From Pleurodeles waltl (lineage: Eukaryota > Chordata > Amphibia > Caudata > Salamandridae): 64,000 nucleotides of DNA. Both the position numbers and the translations under genes were made by a program. Below are positions 10,842 to 22,527 of the stretch, piece after piece. The stretch's first letter is position 1. Each line of letters starts with the position of its first letter. Location: contig NC_090443.1 of the NCBI RefSeq assembly GCF_031143425.1, positions 1,055,539,554 through 1,055,603,553 on the forward strand, read 5' to 3'. Under the pieces are notes generated by a model, which was not told where the DNA came from, did no database searches, and saw only the letters and a list, made by a program, of their open reading frames with translations.

Positions 10842-13783
10842 TGTAGGAAAGTACCATCTTGCCTGGCATGTTACCCCCATATTTCACTGTGTATATATAT
10901 GTTGTTTTAGTCTATGTGTCACTGGGACCCTGCCAGGCAGGGCCCCAGTGCTCATAAGTATGTGCCCTGTATGTGTTCCCTGTGTGATGCCTAACTGTCT
11001 CACTGAGGCTCTGCTAACCAGAACCTCAGTGGTTATGCTCTCTCTGCTTTCCAAATTTGTCACTAACAGGCTAGTGACTAAATTTACCAATTCACATTGG
11101 CATACTGGTACACCCATATAATTCCCTTGTATATGGTACTGAGGTACCCAGGGTATTGGGGTTCCAGGAGATCCCTATGGGCTGCAGCATTTCTTTTGCC
11201 ACCCATAGGGAGCTCTAACAATTCTTACACAGGCCTGCCACTGCAGCCTGCGTGAAATAACGTCCACATTATTTCACAGCCATTTACCACTCAATATAAG
11301 TAACTTATAAGTCACCTATATGTCTAACCTTCACCTGGTGAAGGTTGGGTGCAAAGTGTGTGGGCACTCTGGCACTAGCCAAGGTGCCCCCACATCGTTC
11401 GGGGGAAATTCCCCAGACTTTGTGAGTTCGGGGACACCATTACACGTGTGCACTATACATAGGTCACTACCTATGTATGGCGTCACAATGGTAACTCCGA
11501 ACATAGCCATGTAACATGTCTAAGATCATGGAATTGTCACCCCAATACCATTCTGGTATTGGGGGGACAATTCCATGATCCCCCGGGTCTCTAGCACAGA
11601 ACCCAGGTACTGCCAAACTGCCTTTCCGGGGTCTCCACTGCAGCTGCTGCTAACCCCTCAGACAGGTTTCTGCCCTCCTGGGGTCCAGGCAGCTCTGGCC
11701 CAGGAAGGCAGAACAAAGGATTTTCTCTGAGAGAGGGTGTTACACCCTCTCCCTTTGGAAATAGGTGTGAAGGGCTGGGGAGTAGTAGCCCCCCCCCCCC
11801 CAGCCTCTGGAAATGCTTTGATGGGCACAGATGGTGCCCATCTCTGCATAAGCCAGTCTACACCGGTTCAGGGATCCCCCAGCCCTGCTCTGGCGTGAAA
11901 CTGGACAAAGGGAAGGGGAGTAACCACTCCCCTGACCAGCACCTCCCAGGGGAGGTGCCCAGAGCTCCTCTAGTGTGTCCCAGAACTCTGCCATCTTGGA
12001 AACAGAGGTGTTGGGGGCACACTGGACTGCTCTGAGTGGCCACTGCCAGTAGGTGACGTCAGAGGCTCCTTCTGATAGGCTCTTACCTCTCTTGGTAGCC
12101 AATCCTCCTTCCTAGGTAGCCAAACCTCCTTTTCTTGCTATTTAGGGTCTCTGCTTTGGGGAATTTTTTAGATAACGAATGCAAGAGCTCACCAGAATTC
12201 CTCTGCACCTCCCTCTTCACCTTCTACCAAAGGATCGACTGCTGACTGCTCCAGGACGCTTGCAAAACCGCAACAAAGTAGGAAGACGACTACCAGCAAC
12301 CTTGTAGCACCTAATCGTGCCAGCTTTCTTGACTGTTTCCAGGTGGTGCATGCTCTGTGGGTAGCCTGCCTTCACCCTGCACCAGAAGCTCCGAAGAAAT
12401 CTCCTGTGGGTCGACGGAATCTTCCCCCTGCTAACGCAGGCACCAAAAGACTGCATCACTGGTCCTCTGGGTCCCCTCTCATCCTGACGAGCGTGGTCCC
12501 TGGAACACAGCAACTCTGTCCAAGTGACTCCCACAGTCCAGTGACTCTTCAGTCCAAGTTTGGTGGAGGTAAGTCCTTGCCTTCCCACGCTAGACTGTAA
12601 AGCTGTGTACCCCGTGATTTGCAGCTGCTCCGGCTCCTGTGCACTCTTTCAGGATTTCCTTCGTGCACAGCCTAGCCTGGGTCCCCAGCACTCCGTCCTG
12701 CAGTGCACAACCTTCTGAGTTGTCCTCCGGCGTCGTGGGACTCCCTTTTGTGACTTCACGTGGACTCCGGTTCCCTTTACTTCCAAGTGCCTGTTGGGGT
12801 ACTTCTGCGGGTGCTGCCTGCTTCTGTGAGGGCTCTCTGAGTTGCTGAGTACCCCCTCTGTCTCCTCCTACAAAAGGCGACACCGGGTCCCTCCTGGGCC
12901 CCTGCAGCACCCGAAAACCTCTACCGCGACCCTTGCAGCTAGCAAGGCTTGTTTGTGGTCTTTCTGCATGGGAGCACCTCTGCAAGCTTCATCGCAACTT
13001 GGGACATCCATCTTCCAAAGGAGAAGTTCCTAGTCCTCTTCTTTCTTGCAGAACTCCAAGCTTCTTCCGACCGGTGGCAGCTTCCTTGCACCTTCAGCTG
13101 GCATTTCCTGGGCACCTGCCCCCTCTCGACACTGTTGCGACTATTGGACTTGGTCCTCTTGTCTTACAGGTACTCAGGTCCGGAAATCTGTTGTCAGTGC
13201 ACTGCTGGTGTGTGTTCTTCCTGCAGAATCCCCCTATCACGACTTCTGTGCTCTCTGGGGGTAGTAGGTGCACTTTACTCCTACTTTTCAGGGTCTTGGG
13301 GTGGGGTATTTTTCTAACCATCACTGTTTTCTTACAGTCCCAGCGACCCTCTACAAGCTCACATAGGTCTGGGGTCCATTCGTGGTTCGCATTCCACTTT
13401 TGGAGTATATGGTTTGTGTTGCCCCTATACCTATGTGCTCCTATTGTGATTCTACACTGTTTGTATTACTTACCTAATTTTGGTTTGTGTACATATAACT
13501 TGTGTATATATATTACCTTCTTACTGAGGGTTCTCACTGAGATACTTTTGGCATATTGTCATAAAAATAAAGTACCTTTATTTTTAATACTTCTGTGTAT
13601 TGTGTTTTCTTATGATATTGTGCATATGACACCAGTGGTATAGTAGGAGCTTTACATGTCTCCTAGTTCAGCTTAAGCTGCTTTGCCATAGCTACCTTCT
13701 ATCAGTCTAAGCTGCTAGAAACACCTCTTCTACACTAATAAGGGATAACTGGACCTGGCACAAGGTGTAAGTACCTCTGGTAC

Positions 13784-14696
13784 CTCGACACCCAACTTAT
13801 ACTCTCCCTCACCAAGGACCCCGCCAGCGCCAAGACCAACCTACAAGAGGGTATGAAGGACGTCGCAGATTGGATGAGGCTCAGCCGCCTAAAGCTGAAC
13901 TCTGAAAAAACTGAAGTCCTCATCCTCGGCAACACCCCGTCCGCCTGGGACGACTCCTGGTGGCCCACGGCCCTCGGCACCGCACCGACCCCCGCAGACC
14001 ACGCCCGCAACCTCGGCTTCATCTTGGACCCCCTTCTCACCATGACCAAGCAAGTCAACGCTGTGTCCTCCGCCTGCTTCCTCACCCTCCGCATGCTCCG
14101 CAAGATCTTCCGCTGGATCCCCGCCGACACCAGAAAAACCGTGACCCACGCCCTCGTCACGAGCCGCCTGGACTACGGCAACACCCTCTACGCTGGGACC
14201 ACCGCCAAACTCCAAAATCGCCTGCAACGCATTCAAAACGCCTCAGCCCGCCTCATCCTCGACGTACCCCGCAACAGCCACATCTCCGCACACCTGAGAC
14301 ACCTGCATTGGCTCCCAGTCAGCAAAAGGATCACCTTCCGACTTCTCACCCACGCACACAAAGCCCTCCACGACAAGGGACCGGAATACCTCAACAGACG
14401 GCTCAACTTCTACGTCCCCACCCGCCCCCTCCGCTCCTCTGGCCTCGCACTCGCCACCGTCCCTCGCATCCGACGCTCCACGGCGGGTGGGAGATCTTTC
14501 TCCTTCCTGGCGGCCAAGACCTGGAACTCCCTCCCCACCCGCCTCAGGACCACCCAGGACCACTCCGCTTTCCGGAGACTCCTAAAGACCTGGCTGTTCG
14601 AGCAGCGATAACCACCCCCTTTGTCCCTAGCGCCTTGAGACCCGCACGGGTGAGTAGCGCGCTTTATAAATGCTAATGATTTGATTTGATTTGATT
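13784..14696 (+). mobile_element. 5'-truncated LINE (L2/CR1 type), 3' end
   Basis: A non-LTR retrotransposon inserted near the 3' end of the solo LTR-B. The LTR continues on both sides and a short duplication TGGTAC flanks it (13778-13783, 14697-14702). The ORF from the left boundary to 14611 covers the end of ORF2: DTQL just after the RT catalytic YADD site, then LKLNSEKTEVLILG, the HWLPV motif, and the C-terminal SFSFLAAKTWNSLP region. This set is characteristic of the L2/CR1 group. The 3' UTR is about 85 bases and ends in an ATTTG repeat, the usual tail of this group. The truncation falls right at the YADD codons, so no active RT is present. Confidence 0.9.
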
Positions 14697-14697
14697 T
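14678..14697 (+). repeat. (TGATT)n LINE tail
   Basis: About four units of a 5-bp repeat form the 3' tail of the LINE and overlap the first base of the target duplication. Confidence 0.85.
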
Positions 14698-14735
14698 GGT
14701 ACCCACTACAAGCCAGGCCAGCCTCCTACACCCTG

Positions 14736-16541
14736 GAGCCGGAGAAGAGTTCCTGATGGATGCAGAAGATGTCCCACTCTGGAGTGAAGATGGCAGACTG
14801 ATGTCAGTGCAGGAATTCCACCAACAAGCCTTGGCAAAGGCAACCTTGCGGTTAGTGGAAAAGTGTTGCTACCGGGGTTCAGGAAGGCCCAGGAGGACTC
14901 AACCCCCGTAGGGGGGAATCACAGGGGACGCTCAGCAACACAGAGGACCCACAGAAGTGGATGCAGCACCCACAGGACGGGGACACAGAAGTTTCAGAAG
15001 GATCCCACGCCACAGGAGGACCATGCAGAGGGCTGTGCATTGCAGGAAGGGGTGCTGGGGACTAGAGCTACACATCGCATGAAGATCTCTTGAAGGAGAT
15101 GCAAACAAGCCTTGGCAGCTGCAAGAGATTCAGTGCACGGGGTGGTACTGTCCTGCATGGGAAAGCAAAGGCTTACCTCCATCAACTTTAGACTGCTGGC
15201 AGAGAGGACCAAGAGAACTACTCTGGACCACCCCTTGTGATGCAGGATCCACACAGCTCAAGATGAAGGGAGATCCACGCAGCTGGTCGTTGTTGCAGCA
15301 GGTGCCGGTGGTTGCAGGGTAGTGACTCCTTCACTCCAAGGGAGATCCCTTGTTATGCAGGCTGAAAGGTTGCTGTCTTCCAAGGATGCACAGCTGGGGA
15401 AATGTTGTAAAGCTGGCAGAAGCCATGGGAACAAAGTTGCAGAAGAGGCTTCTTCGTTGATTTCAGCGTAGTTGGTTCCTGGACTGTCCATTTGCAGTTC
15501 CAGTGGCCAGAAGTCAAAGTGGAGGTTGCAGAGGAATCCTGCTTGAGTCTTGCAAGCCGAATCGGAGGACCTACCCAAGACAGAGACCCTAAATAACCCT
15601 GAAAGCGGGATTGGTTGCCTAACCAGGTAAGCATCTTTCAGGTGGGGGCTCTGACGTCACCTGCCTGGCCTGGCCACTTAGATGCTCCCAGAGTTCTTTG
15701 CCAACATTGGAAACTAGATGGCAGAACCCAGGGACCATCTGGAGGAGCTCTAAGCACCACCCTTGGGGTGGTGATGGACAGGGGAGTGGTCACTCCCCTT
15801 TCCATTGTCCCGTTTCTCACCAGAGCAGGGGGAGGGGAGCCTGAACCGGTGTGGAGTGGTTTGTGCATGGAGGACACCCAATGTGCCTTTCAAGGCAAAG
15901 CAGGGAGGCTACCCCTCCCAAGGCTGTCATAACTATTTCCAAAGGGAGAGGGTCTTGCCTCTCTCTTTCCCCAAGTAAATCCCTTGTTCTGCCTTCTTAG
16001 GCCTGATCAGATCAAGCAGCAGGAGGGCAGAAACCTGTCTGTGGGATGGCAGTAGCTGGGCTGCCTGGACAACCCTGTAAGACTAGTGGTAGCAATGCTG
16101 GGGGTCCTCTAAGGAGCCCGCAGGGTGCATGGAATCATACTTCCAATACTTGCAACAGTATTGGAGTATGATTCCGACATGTTTGATACCAAACATGCAC
16201 AGGTAGATGGGTCTGGAGTTTGTGGGGGCACCTCTGCTAGTGCACGGGTACCCTCACATAGAGGTACCTGTGCTCTGGGATGAGAGGACCTACCATGGGG
16301 GTGACTTAGTGACCTGGTGCAGTGACCTATAGTGAAAACTGGTGCGTGCACCCGTTTCACGCAGACTGCAATGGCAGGCCTGAAGAACCCTTTGCATGGG
16401 CTCCCTATGGGTGGCAGAATAACTGCTGCAGCTCATAGGGATCCCCTGGAGCCCCAATGCCCTTGGTACCATGTACTAGGGACTTACATGGGGGTGGGGG
16501 GAGGACATGAAACCATGCCAGGTAAGCAGAACTTTCCTACC
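14736..16541 (-). mobile_element. GMR-1 5' LTR-B, third segment
   Basis: The remaining, 5' part of the reverse-oriented LTR-B, matching 20650-22527. It ends CATGCCAGG...ACTTTCCTACC at 16541, so the terminal TG/CA has one substitution. The three segments together total about 2.56 kb. It carries a CACTAAATAG-like TATA-type site on the minus strand (CCTAAATAACCC near 15586). Immediately to its right a DIRS reverse transcriptase starts. Confidence 0.85.
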
Positions 16542-17075
16542 AACAGGTAATGAAAACTGTAAACCTAGAGAAGGTGTCCCCTACTCCAGAACAAGAAAAG
16601 ATGTTTCTTGGCGCAAGGATCAGCTCCATCCAACGGAAGGTGTGTCCTGGGGAACAGAAGATACAGCCCCTGTTGCGGGAGATTGAACTTTACCAGAAGG
16701 GGCAAGCTCTGAGCGTAAGGCCAGTGGGGAAAGTACTAGAGAAATGGCTTTGTGTATCTCTTTGATTCCGTATGAGAGATTACACATGAGAGCAAACCAG
16801 GAATGGCTTCACAACCAGCGATCAAAAGCGTCGGGTAGCTGGGAGGATCTAGTGGTTGTCACGCAGAAAGTGCAGTAGGAGATGGCTTGATGGAAAAGAG
16901 CACATATAACACGGAAGAGACTTTGCAAAACCAACTCCAACAGTGACAGTTCTAACAGATGCCTCACGTAAGGGTTGGGGAGCTCACGGACGGTGAGGGG
17001 GAGTCGTGAAGTTACAGGTTGTGGTACAACAATCAATAAAAGCGTTTCAAAAAAGAGCAATGAGGAAAAACAATA
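16542..17075 (+). pseudogene. DIRS-1 fragment: end of RT and start of RNase H
   Basis: The ORF from 16550 (71 codons) reads KTVNLEKVSPTPEQEKMFLG, the region after the catalytic site in DIRS-type reverse transcriptases, where the family has a similar 'INLEKS..TP.Q...FLGA' stretch. After frame changes the RNase H start VLTDASRKGWGAH appears at about 16949-16987, with the first catalytic Asp. The fragment begins exactly where the GMR-1 LTR ends, so GMR-1 probably inserted into this DIRS. The 5' part would lie beyond the left edge of the window. It fades after about 17075. Confidence 0.75.
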
Positions 17076-17133
17076 CTGATTCAAAGTGGCAATACAACTC
17101 CTGTGTTTTACTTTAACAAACAAGGAGGAACTT

Positions 17134-17202
17134 GGGGCCAGATGTATGAAAGGTTTTTACCCATTCTGTGTCAATGGGAAAATGTATTCGTACATATGGC
17201 CC
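17134..17202. mobile_element. Short palindromic MITE (Harbinger-like)
   Basis: About 69 bp with imperfect inverted ends: left GGGGCCAGATGTA, right TACATATGGCCC. The flanking triplets are TTG and TTA, close to the TWA duplication of PIF/Harbinger elements. The middle can also fold (CCCATT and AATGGG). It encodes nothing. Confidence 0.5.
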
Positions 17203-17204
17203 TT

Positions 17205-17950
17205 AATCCTTTACCTTCTCTTGGCTAGCCCACGAGGTCTGGGGGTGAGGAATACAAATGAAAAGAGATAACAGCAGTTCACATTCCAGGCAAACATGAT
17301 ATGAAAGATGATGAGCTCAGCAGACCAGCATCATGCTCCCACGAATGGGAACTCAAAGGGCAACTGTAAAAGAAATACAGTATATATATATATATATCAG
17401 AATTTTGGAGAATTCCAGAAACTGATCTATTCCCAACCCCAAGGAAAGCAAAATGTCAAAACTTTGCATCCAGGCTACCGTACAGTCAATCTCTGGGGAA
17501 TGCCCTGACGATTCACAGTTCTTACCCAAAAGTAGTTTCACGCTGCCACATAAACCACGCTATACAAATACCAAGTTTGTTTTTCTAAAATCCCAAAAAG
17601 TCAAGCAAAAAAAGCACCATACACATTAGACCCAGGACGCTCTATAATGTACTACGCTGTGAAGGGTCAAGCAGGAAGACTAAACAATTATTTGTCTACT
17701 TTGCAGCAACAATAGGGGAAACCTGCATTTAAGGGCCCAATTGCCAGACAGATCACAAACTATTCAGCTGTACAACAGAGAGTGCAGGGGAAAGACTAAG
17801 CTCAACCCCAAAAGCTCACTCCACAAGGAAAAAAAAGCACAGCGAGCAAATACGTTGTTACAAGATCTATTTATGGCAGCACTGTGGTCATCCCTACACA
17901 CATTAACAAAATACTGTTGCAGAGACATTCAAATGAACAAGGAAGCTCAA
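17205..17950. other. Unassigned stretch with a (TA)n run
   Basis: No recognisable coding or repeat structure apart from a (TA)n microsatellite at 17381-17397. Confidence 0.6.
17381..17397. repeat. (TA)n microsatellite
   Basis: Uninterrupted alternating TA over about 17 bases. Confidence 0.9.
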
Positions 17951-17954
17951 GTGG

Positions 17955-18425
17955 GGCAAAGTGTTGAAACATTCAGCGTGTTTCCAACTGTCCGGGAAGG
18001 TGGCGGAAGTGAAGGAGAGGTTGATGATCTTGCGGAGTTTGGGGGCGATGGTGGCGTTGGCTGTGTTGAAAACATGATGAGGGCATGGGTCCGTGGGGGA
18101 GCCTGAGTGGATGGTGTTCATGGTTGCCATGGTTTCTGCGTCGTCCACGTGGGTTCAGGCGGTGAGGCAGCAGTCGCGGTTGGAGACGTCGGGGGGGGAT
18201 ATGGCGGTGGGCCGGTGTTGAAGCTGTTGTGGATGGTAGCGATTTTCTGGTGGAAGAAGGTGGAGAGGTCGTCGCAGAGTTTCTGGGAGGGCGGGATGTC
18301 GTTGGCGTTGGCTTTTGGATTTGAGAGTTCTTTCACGATGCCGAAGAGTTCTTTGCAGTCGTGGGCGTTGTTGTTGATGCGTTCGGTGAAGTGGGCGCGC
18401 TTTTTCTTTTCAGTTATTGAATGAT
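17955..18425 (-). pseudogene. LINE (L2/CR1 type) ORF2 fragment, before and into RT
   Basis: On the minus strand from about 18415 the translation reads TEKKKRAHFTERINNN, then DCKELFGIVKELSNP, PSQKLCDDLSTFFHQKI and, further on, DPCPHHVF and FTSATFPDSWKHAE. This is the linker between endonuclease and RT and the first RT motifs in L2/CR1 LINEs. Both ends are missing and there is a proline-rich expansion in the middle. It may come from the same LINE family as 13784-14696, but the two do not overlap, so I cannot compare them. Confidence 0.75.
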
Positions 18426-18429
18426 CACT

Positions 18430-19049
18430 TGGCTCAGTGGTTCGGCACATACTGCACCAGAGTTGTTCTCTATCGCCAGTCACACAAGGGAAAGGGCTTC
18501 TGGGAGGGAGCAAGTTTGGAACAACAGGTTTGGAGAATCCACCAATGCGAGAGAACACGTTCCAACAAGAAATATTGGCATATACACAATTATCTAGTCT
18601 TTCTTAATTCTTAATTTGAAAGCAAATTTTACAGCCAATGTATGAAGATCAGATAAATCTGAAATAGTTTGAACTGGAGACTGTGTTGTATGTAAAACTC
18701 TGGTCTTTTCTCAGTTTGATGAAAGACTTTGATTTCAGCAGTCTTGCAAACTCATATGACTTAATTCATCAGTGTCTGCTGTATCCAGTATTTTAGCAGA
18801 TGGGTCCATTTATTTCCAAGTTATCATTGGCCTCACTGATAAGTGTTTGGTTCTGTTTATCTTTGGGGCGAGGTGAAATATACCAATATTTGTTGTTGGA
18901 TAGTGTGCTCTCTGCAGTTTGCATTGATTTTCTGTGCATCGAATTGCGGCAGTCCTTGTTGCATCTGCAAATTGAACGGAGAACCACCTTTTGAATCGTC
19001 TCAGGACTGATCGGGGAGTGCTTAACTCTACTATTACCAGAGCTTCTCA
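18430..19049. other. Unassigned stretch
   Basis: About 600 bases without a supported feature; it may include the DIRS left end that would precede the gag fragment at 19050. Confidence 0.5.
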
Positions 19050-19541
19050 AATTAAGCTTTATGGAGAATACGTCATTCCATTTGTGCCTGAAGTATATCT
19101 CGAAGAACAGGTGGTTGGATCAGTATCTGGTCTGCAACCTCTGCCTCCCTGAAGACCACGAGGAGTTGAAGTGCTCAGTCTGCCAGGCTTTCGTCAAAAG
19201 AAAACTAGCTCTTATCACTGTGCACTCTACAGGGTACAGTGCAAAGTCTCTGCTCCGATGAGACTAAAAGAGCTTGCAATGGGGGCGTAAGCCCATTCAG
19301 CATACGTGCGACCCAGTAAGAGCAAAGCCTAGAAATCCTTTCCTTTGAAGGCTCCAATGTCTAGGAAGAGCCATTTGACTCTGAGAAGACCTGGGGCAAG
19401 GACAGACCTTACCCAGAGCCACCTTTCCTCTACTGAAATCAGAGGTTGGGCCCTCCAGGGTTTCACCTCGAACAGTCTCAACCAGAGGCTGAACCCTGCA
19501 CCTGTGAGAGTCTGACTTCAATCCCCAAGACAGACAGGAGG
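19050..19541 (+). pseudogene. DIRS-2 gag fragment (N-terminal, Cys/His motif)
   Basis: The plus-strand ORF 19061-19261 contains CNLCLPEDHEELKCSVC, the C-x2-C-L-x3-H-x4-C-x2-C motif seen in the N-terminal part of DIRS Gag proteins. A degraded Ser/Arg-type region follows. It stops where an LTR-A fragment begins (19542). The same motif, with different residues, occurs on the minus strand in DIRS-3 (LGSEHDSSACDNC near 26330). Confidence 0.65.
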
Positions 19542-19744
19542 TGCAGGAAGCTGGCTTTGCATATACAATATCAAAATGAGATATAGTGTGCACAGAGTGC
19601 TGGGGTTCCCCAGAGGCTCAAGTAGATAATAATAATAATAATAATAATGCTCTCTTTTGTGGTAGTGTGGTCGAGCAGTAGGCTTATCAGAGGGAAGTGC
19701 AAAGCATTTGTTGTACACACACAGGCAATAAATGAGGCACACAC
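19542..19744 (-). mobile_element. LTR-A fragment (3' end)
   Basis: Starts TGCAGGAAGCTGGC and matches the 3' 200 bases of reverse LTR-A, including the TTGTGGTAGTGTGGTCGAGCA box. It contains an (ATA)n run at 19626-19646. It is cut off at 19744 by the LTR-B of GMR-2. The rest of this LTR is not found on the other side, so material was lost. Confidence 0.8.
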
Positions 19745-22527
19745 TGTGGGAAGCTGGCCTGGTGTGCGGTGAGCAGTTATGGTGTTATCACCTTATGCCA
19801 GGTCCATGCATCCCCTATTAGTGAAGTGTAGGCAGTGTCTAGAAGCCAGGGCTCTCTAGGGGTAGCTGTGGATGAGCAACCAAGACTTATCTAGGAGAAA
19901 TGCAAAGCTTATGTATTCACACAGTACTTACACACATGAAAGAACCACACAGTGTTACAAAAAATAAAGGTACTTTATTATCGTAACACAAATACTAAAA
20001 TCACGTATAGCCAATACCCCAATGGGAGGTAAGTAAAAACACTATCAGGAAAAAGCATAGAAAGCAATAGGCCTTAGTAAAATCGATAGCAAACAGTGAG
20101 GGCCCTAGAGGGGGGCCAGACCATATACTAAAAAAGTGGAATGTGAAAGGCAGTACCCCCTCCCAAGGAAGTGGAATCAGTAGAAGGGAGCTGGAGAAAC
20201 TAGGAACCCCAAGAGGTGTGAGTGCCAGGGTGACCCACCAGCGACCAGGAGAGCAGAGGTAAGTACCTGGTTCTCCCCAAAACCAACAGTAGGACTTTGG
20301 AAAAGGATTGTGCAAGACACAACCAAGACTGGAAGAACCCAAAGGTGGATCCTGACATAAGAAGACCTGCAAAGGAAGGGGACCAAGTCCAGTTGGAGTG
20401 TCTGGTTGTGGCAGGAGCCACTACCTACTCCTCTGTGGATGCAGGTTCAGATCGACGTTGGATGAAGAAGGTCAGTGGTGCAGCACAGGAGCAGAAGAGG
20501 AGTCCCAGAAGTGATGCAAGAGAAGTCCCATGTCAGCAGTTGTATTGCAGTCGATCAGTGGTGCTGGGAAACCTCCAACACGCCTTGTCAAATGCAAGAG
20601 TCAGAAAAGAAGGTTTTTCAAGGCTGAAGAGGACCAGCAAGGTCCAGGGGACTTGACCCAAGGAGGGGAGTACAGGGTGACCCTCAGCAACTGGTAGAGT
20701 CATAAGAAGAGGAGGCAGCCCCCACAGGTGGCCCACGGGCGGCAGGCACAGTGAGGCCCACTCAGCACACCTGGAGAAGTGTCCCACGTTGCTGGAGCAG
20801 CAGGCAGGAGACTGTGTGTTGCAGGAGGAAGTGCTGGGGGCCGGGGCTACACGAAGCCTGAAGATCCCCTGGAGGAGGAACAAATAAACCTTGGTAGCTG
20901 CAAGAAGAGTCGCTGTGCACAGGTGTACTGTCCTGCGAGGAGAGGGAAGGGCTTACCATCTCCCAAGTTGGACAGCTGGTACAGAGGAACACTCCAAACC
21001 ACAATGGATCCACGTGGTTCCAGAGAACAGAAGATCTATTGCAGTTGGTGCCTGTGGATGCCGTGGAGTCACTCCTTCACTCCAAGGGAGATTCCTTCTT
21101 ACTTCTTGTGCAGGCTGAAGACTCATCACCCTCAGAGTATGCTCAGCCAGGGAAATGTTGCTGTTGCTGGAAGGAGCTGGAGAAACAATGTTGCAGAGCG
21201 GAGTCACCCCTGAAGTTGCAGATTGTCGGTTCCTGGAGGGTTCAGTTGCAGTTCCAGTGGCGAGAAGATGAAGTAAACGATGCAGAGGAGTCCTACTGGA
21301 ATCTTTCATGTTGAATCTGAGGACCCACCCAAGAGGAAGACACTAAATAGCCCAGGAAGGGGGATTGGTCACCTAGCAGGGTGGCCACCTATCAGGAGGG
21401 GACTGTGACGTCACCTACCTGGTCACTCAGATGCTCCCAGGGGCCTCTGCCCACCTTCGATTCAAGATGGCAGAATCAAGTGGCCACCGGGAGGAGCTCT
21501 GGGCACCATCCCTGGAATGATGATGGACAGGGGAGTGGTCACTCCCCTTTCCATTGTCCAGTTTCACGCCAGAGCAAGGACCTGGCATCCTTGGACTGCT
21601 GCAAACCGGTTTATGCAAGGAGGGCACCAAATGTGCCCTTCAAACATACCAGTGGCTTGGGGAGGCTACCCCTCTGAAGCCATGTAGCACCTAGTTCGCA
21701 GGGAGAGGGTGTTACCTCCCTCTCCCACAGGAAATCCTTTGTTCTGCCTTCCTCTGCCTGAGCTGGTCAACCAGCAGGAGGGCAGAAACCTGTCTGAGGG
21801 GTGGCAGCCGCGCAGGCTACCTGGAAAACCCCCAGAAGAGTAATAGGAGCAATGCTGGGAGTCCTCTAAGGAGCCCCCCACAGTGCATGGAATCATACAA
21901 TCAATACTGGCAACAGTATTAGGGTATGATTCTGACATGTTTGATACCAAACATGCCCATGTTCGGAGTTACCATTATGTACCTGGACACAGGTAGTGAC
22001 CTCTGTCCAGTACAAGGGTCAAATGGCTTTCCCACACTTATGAAGTCCAGTGTAATGGAGCTGGAGTTCGTAGGGACACCTCTGCTAGTGCAGGGGTGCC
22101 CTCACACACACGTACCTGCACCCTGCCCTCTGGGCTAGGAGGGCCTACCATAGGAGTGACTTACAGTGACCTGGTGCAGTGACCTCTGGTGAAAGGGTGC
22201 ATGAACCTTTTCAAACAGGCTGCAATGGCAGGCCTGCAGACGTATTTTGCATGGGCTTCCATGGGTAGCACAATGCATGCTGCAGCCTGTGGGGAATCCC
22301 TGGTGCCCCAGTGGCATGGGTACCTAAGTACCATCTACTAGGGACTTACATGGGGGCACCAGTATGCTAATTATGGGGTGTGCCAAGTCCTATGCAACCA
22401 AATTTAGAGAGAGAGGGCACAATCACTGAGGTCCTGGTTCGCAGGATCCCAGTGAAACCAGTCAAAAGACACTGATAGCAGGCAAAGAATTGGGGTAACC
22501 GTGCCAAAAAGAGGGTAATTACCTACA
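19745..22527 (-). mobile_element. GMR-2 3' LTR-B
   Basis: A 2783-bp LTR, reverse orientation, from TGTGGGAAGCTGGCCTGG to TTACCTACA. No matching target duplication: the left flank is CACAC and the right neighbour is internal element sequence, as expected for a 3' LTR. Antisense GAGGTAAGTA donor-like sites occur near 20026 and 20258. Confidence 0.88.

Larger units (their letters stand above)
10842..14730 (+). mobile_element. Solo LTR-B inserted into another LTR-B, holding a LINE
   Basis: Starts TGTAGGAAAGTACCATC and ends GGCCAGCCTCCTACA, flanked by a perfect 5-bp duplication CCCTG (10837-10841, 14731-14735). Without the LINE at 13784-14696 it is about 2.97 kb. The target is the same LTR family in the opposite orientation, so this locus holds inverted LTR-B copies. 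The 236-codon ORF at 12933-13643 inside it is broken in other LTR-B copies and is probably fortuitous. Confidence 0.88.
1..16541 (-). mobile_element. GMR-1: Gmr1-like Ty3/Gypsy retrotransposon, 5' part, heavily nested
   Basis: A minus-strand LTR retrotransposon that runs off the left edge of the window. Read on the minus strand it has a 5' LTR of family B (7587-16541, interrupted), a leader (7331-7586), gag (about 7330 down to about 660, interrupted) and the protease region (about 560-290) with its linker to position 1. Integrase, RT, RNase H and the 3' LTR would lie left of position 1. Four later insertions sit directly in it: solo LTR-A at 1057-3699 and 3914-6461, LTR-C at 7695-10189, and solo LTR-B at 10842-14730. 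Removing them by their 5-bp target duplications restores continuous homology to the GMR-3 gag and to other LTR-B copies. Its right end abuts a DIRS reverse transcriptase, so it probably inserted into that element. Confidence 0.85.

Noticed and set aside
12933..13643. A 236-codon, hydrophobic plus-strand ORF that could be a membrane protein gene
   Set aside because: It lies wholly within a solo LTR-B, and the equivalent region of the copy at 36762-39533 has a shorter ORF in a different arrangement. It is most likely chance in non-coding LTR sequence.
13960..14676. A 238-codon Pro/His/Arg-rich plus-strand ORF
   Set aside because: It overlaps the LINE ORF2 C-terminus in another frame. The ORF2 frame carries the conserved LINE motifs; this one is a GC-rich shadow.
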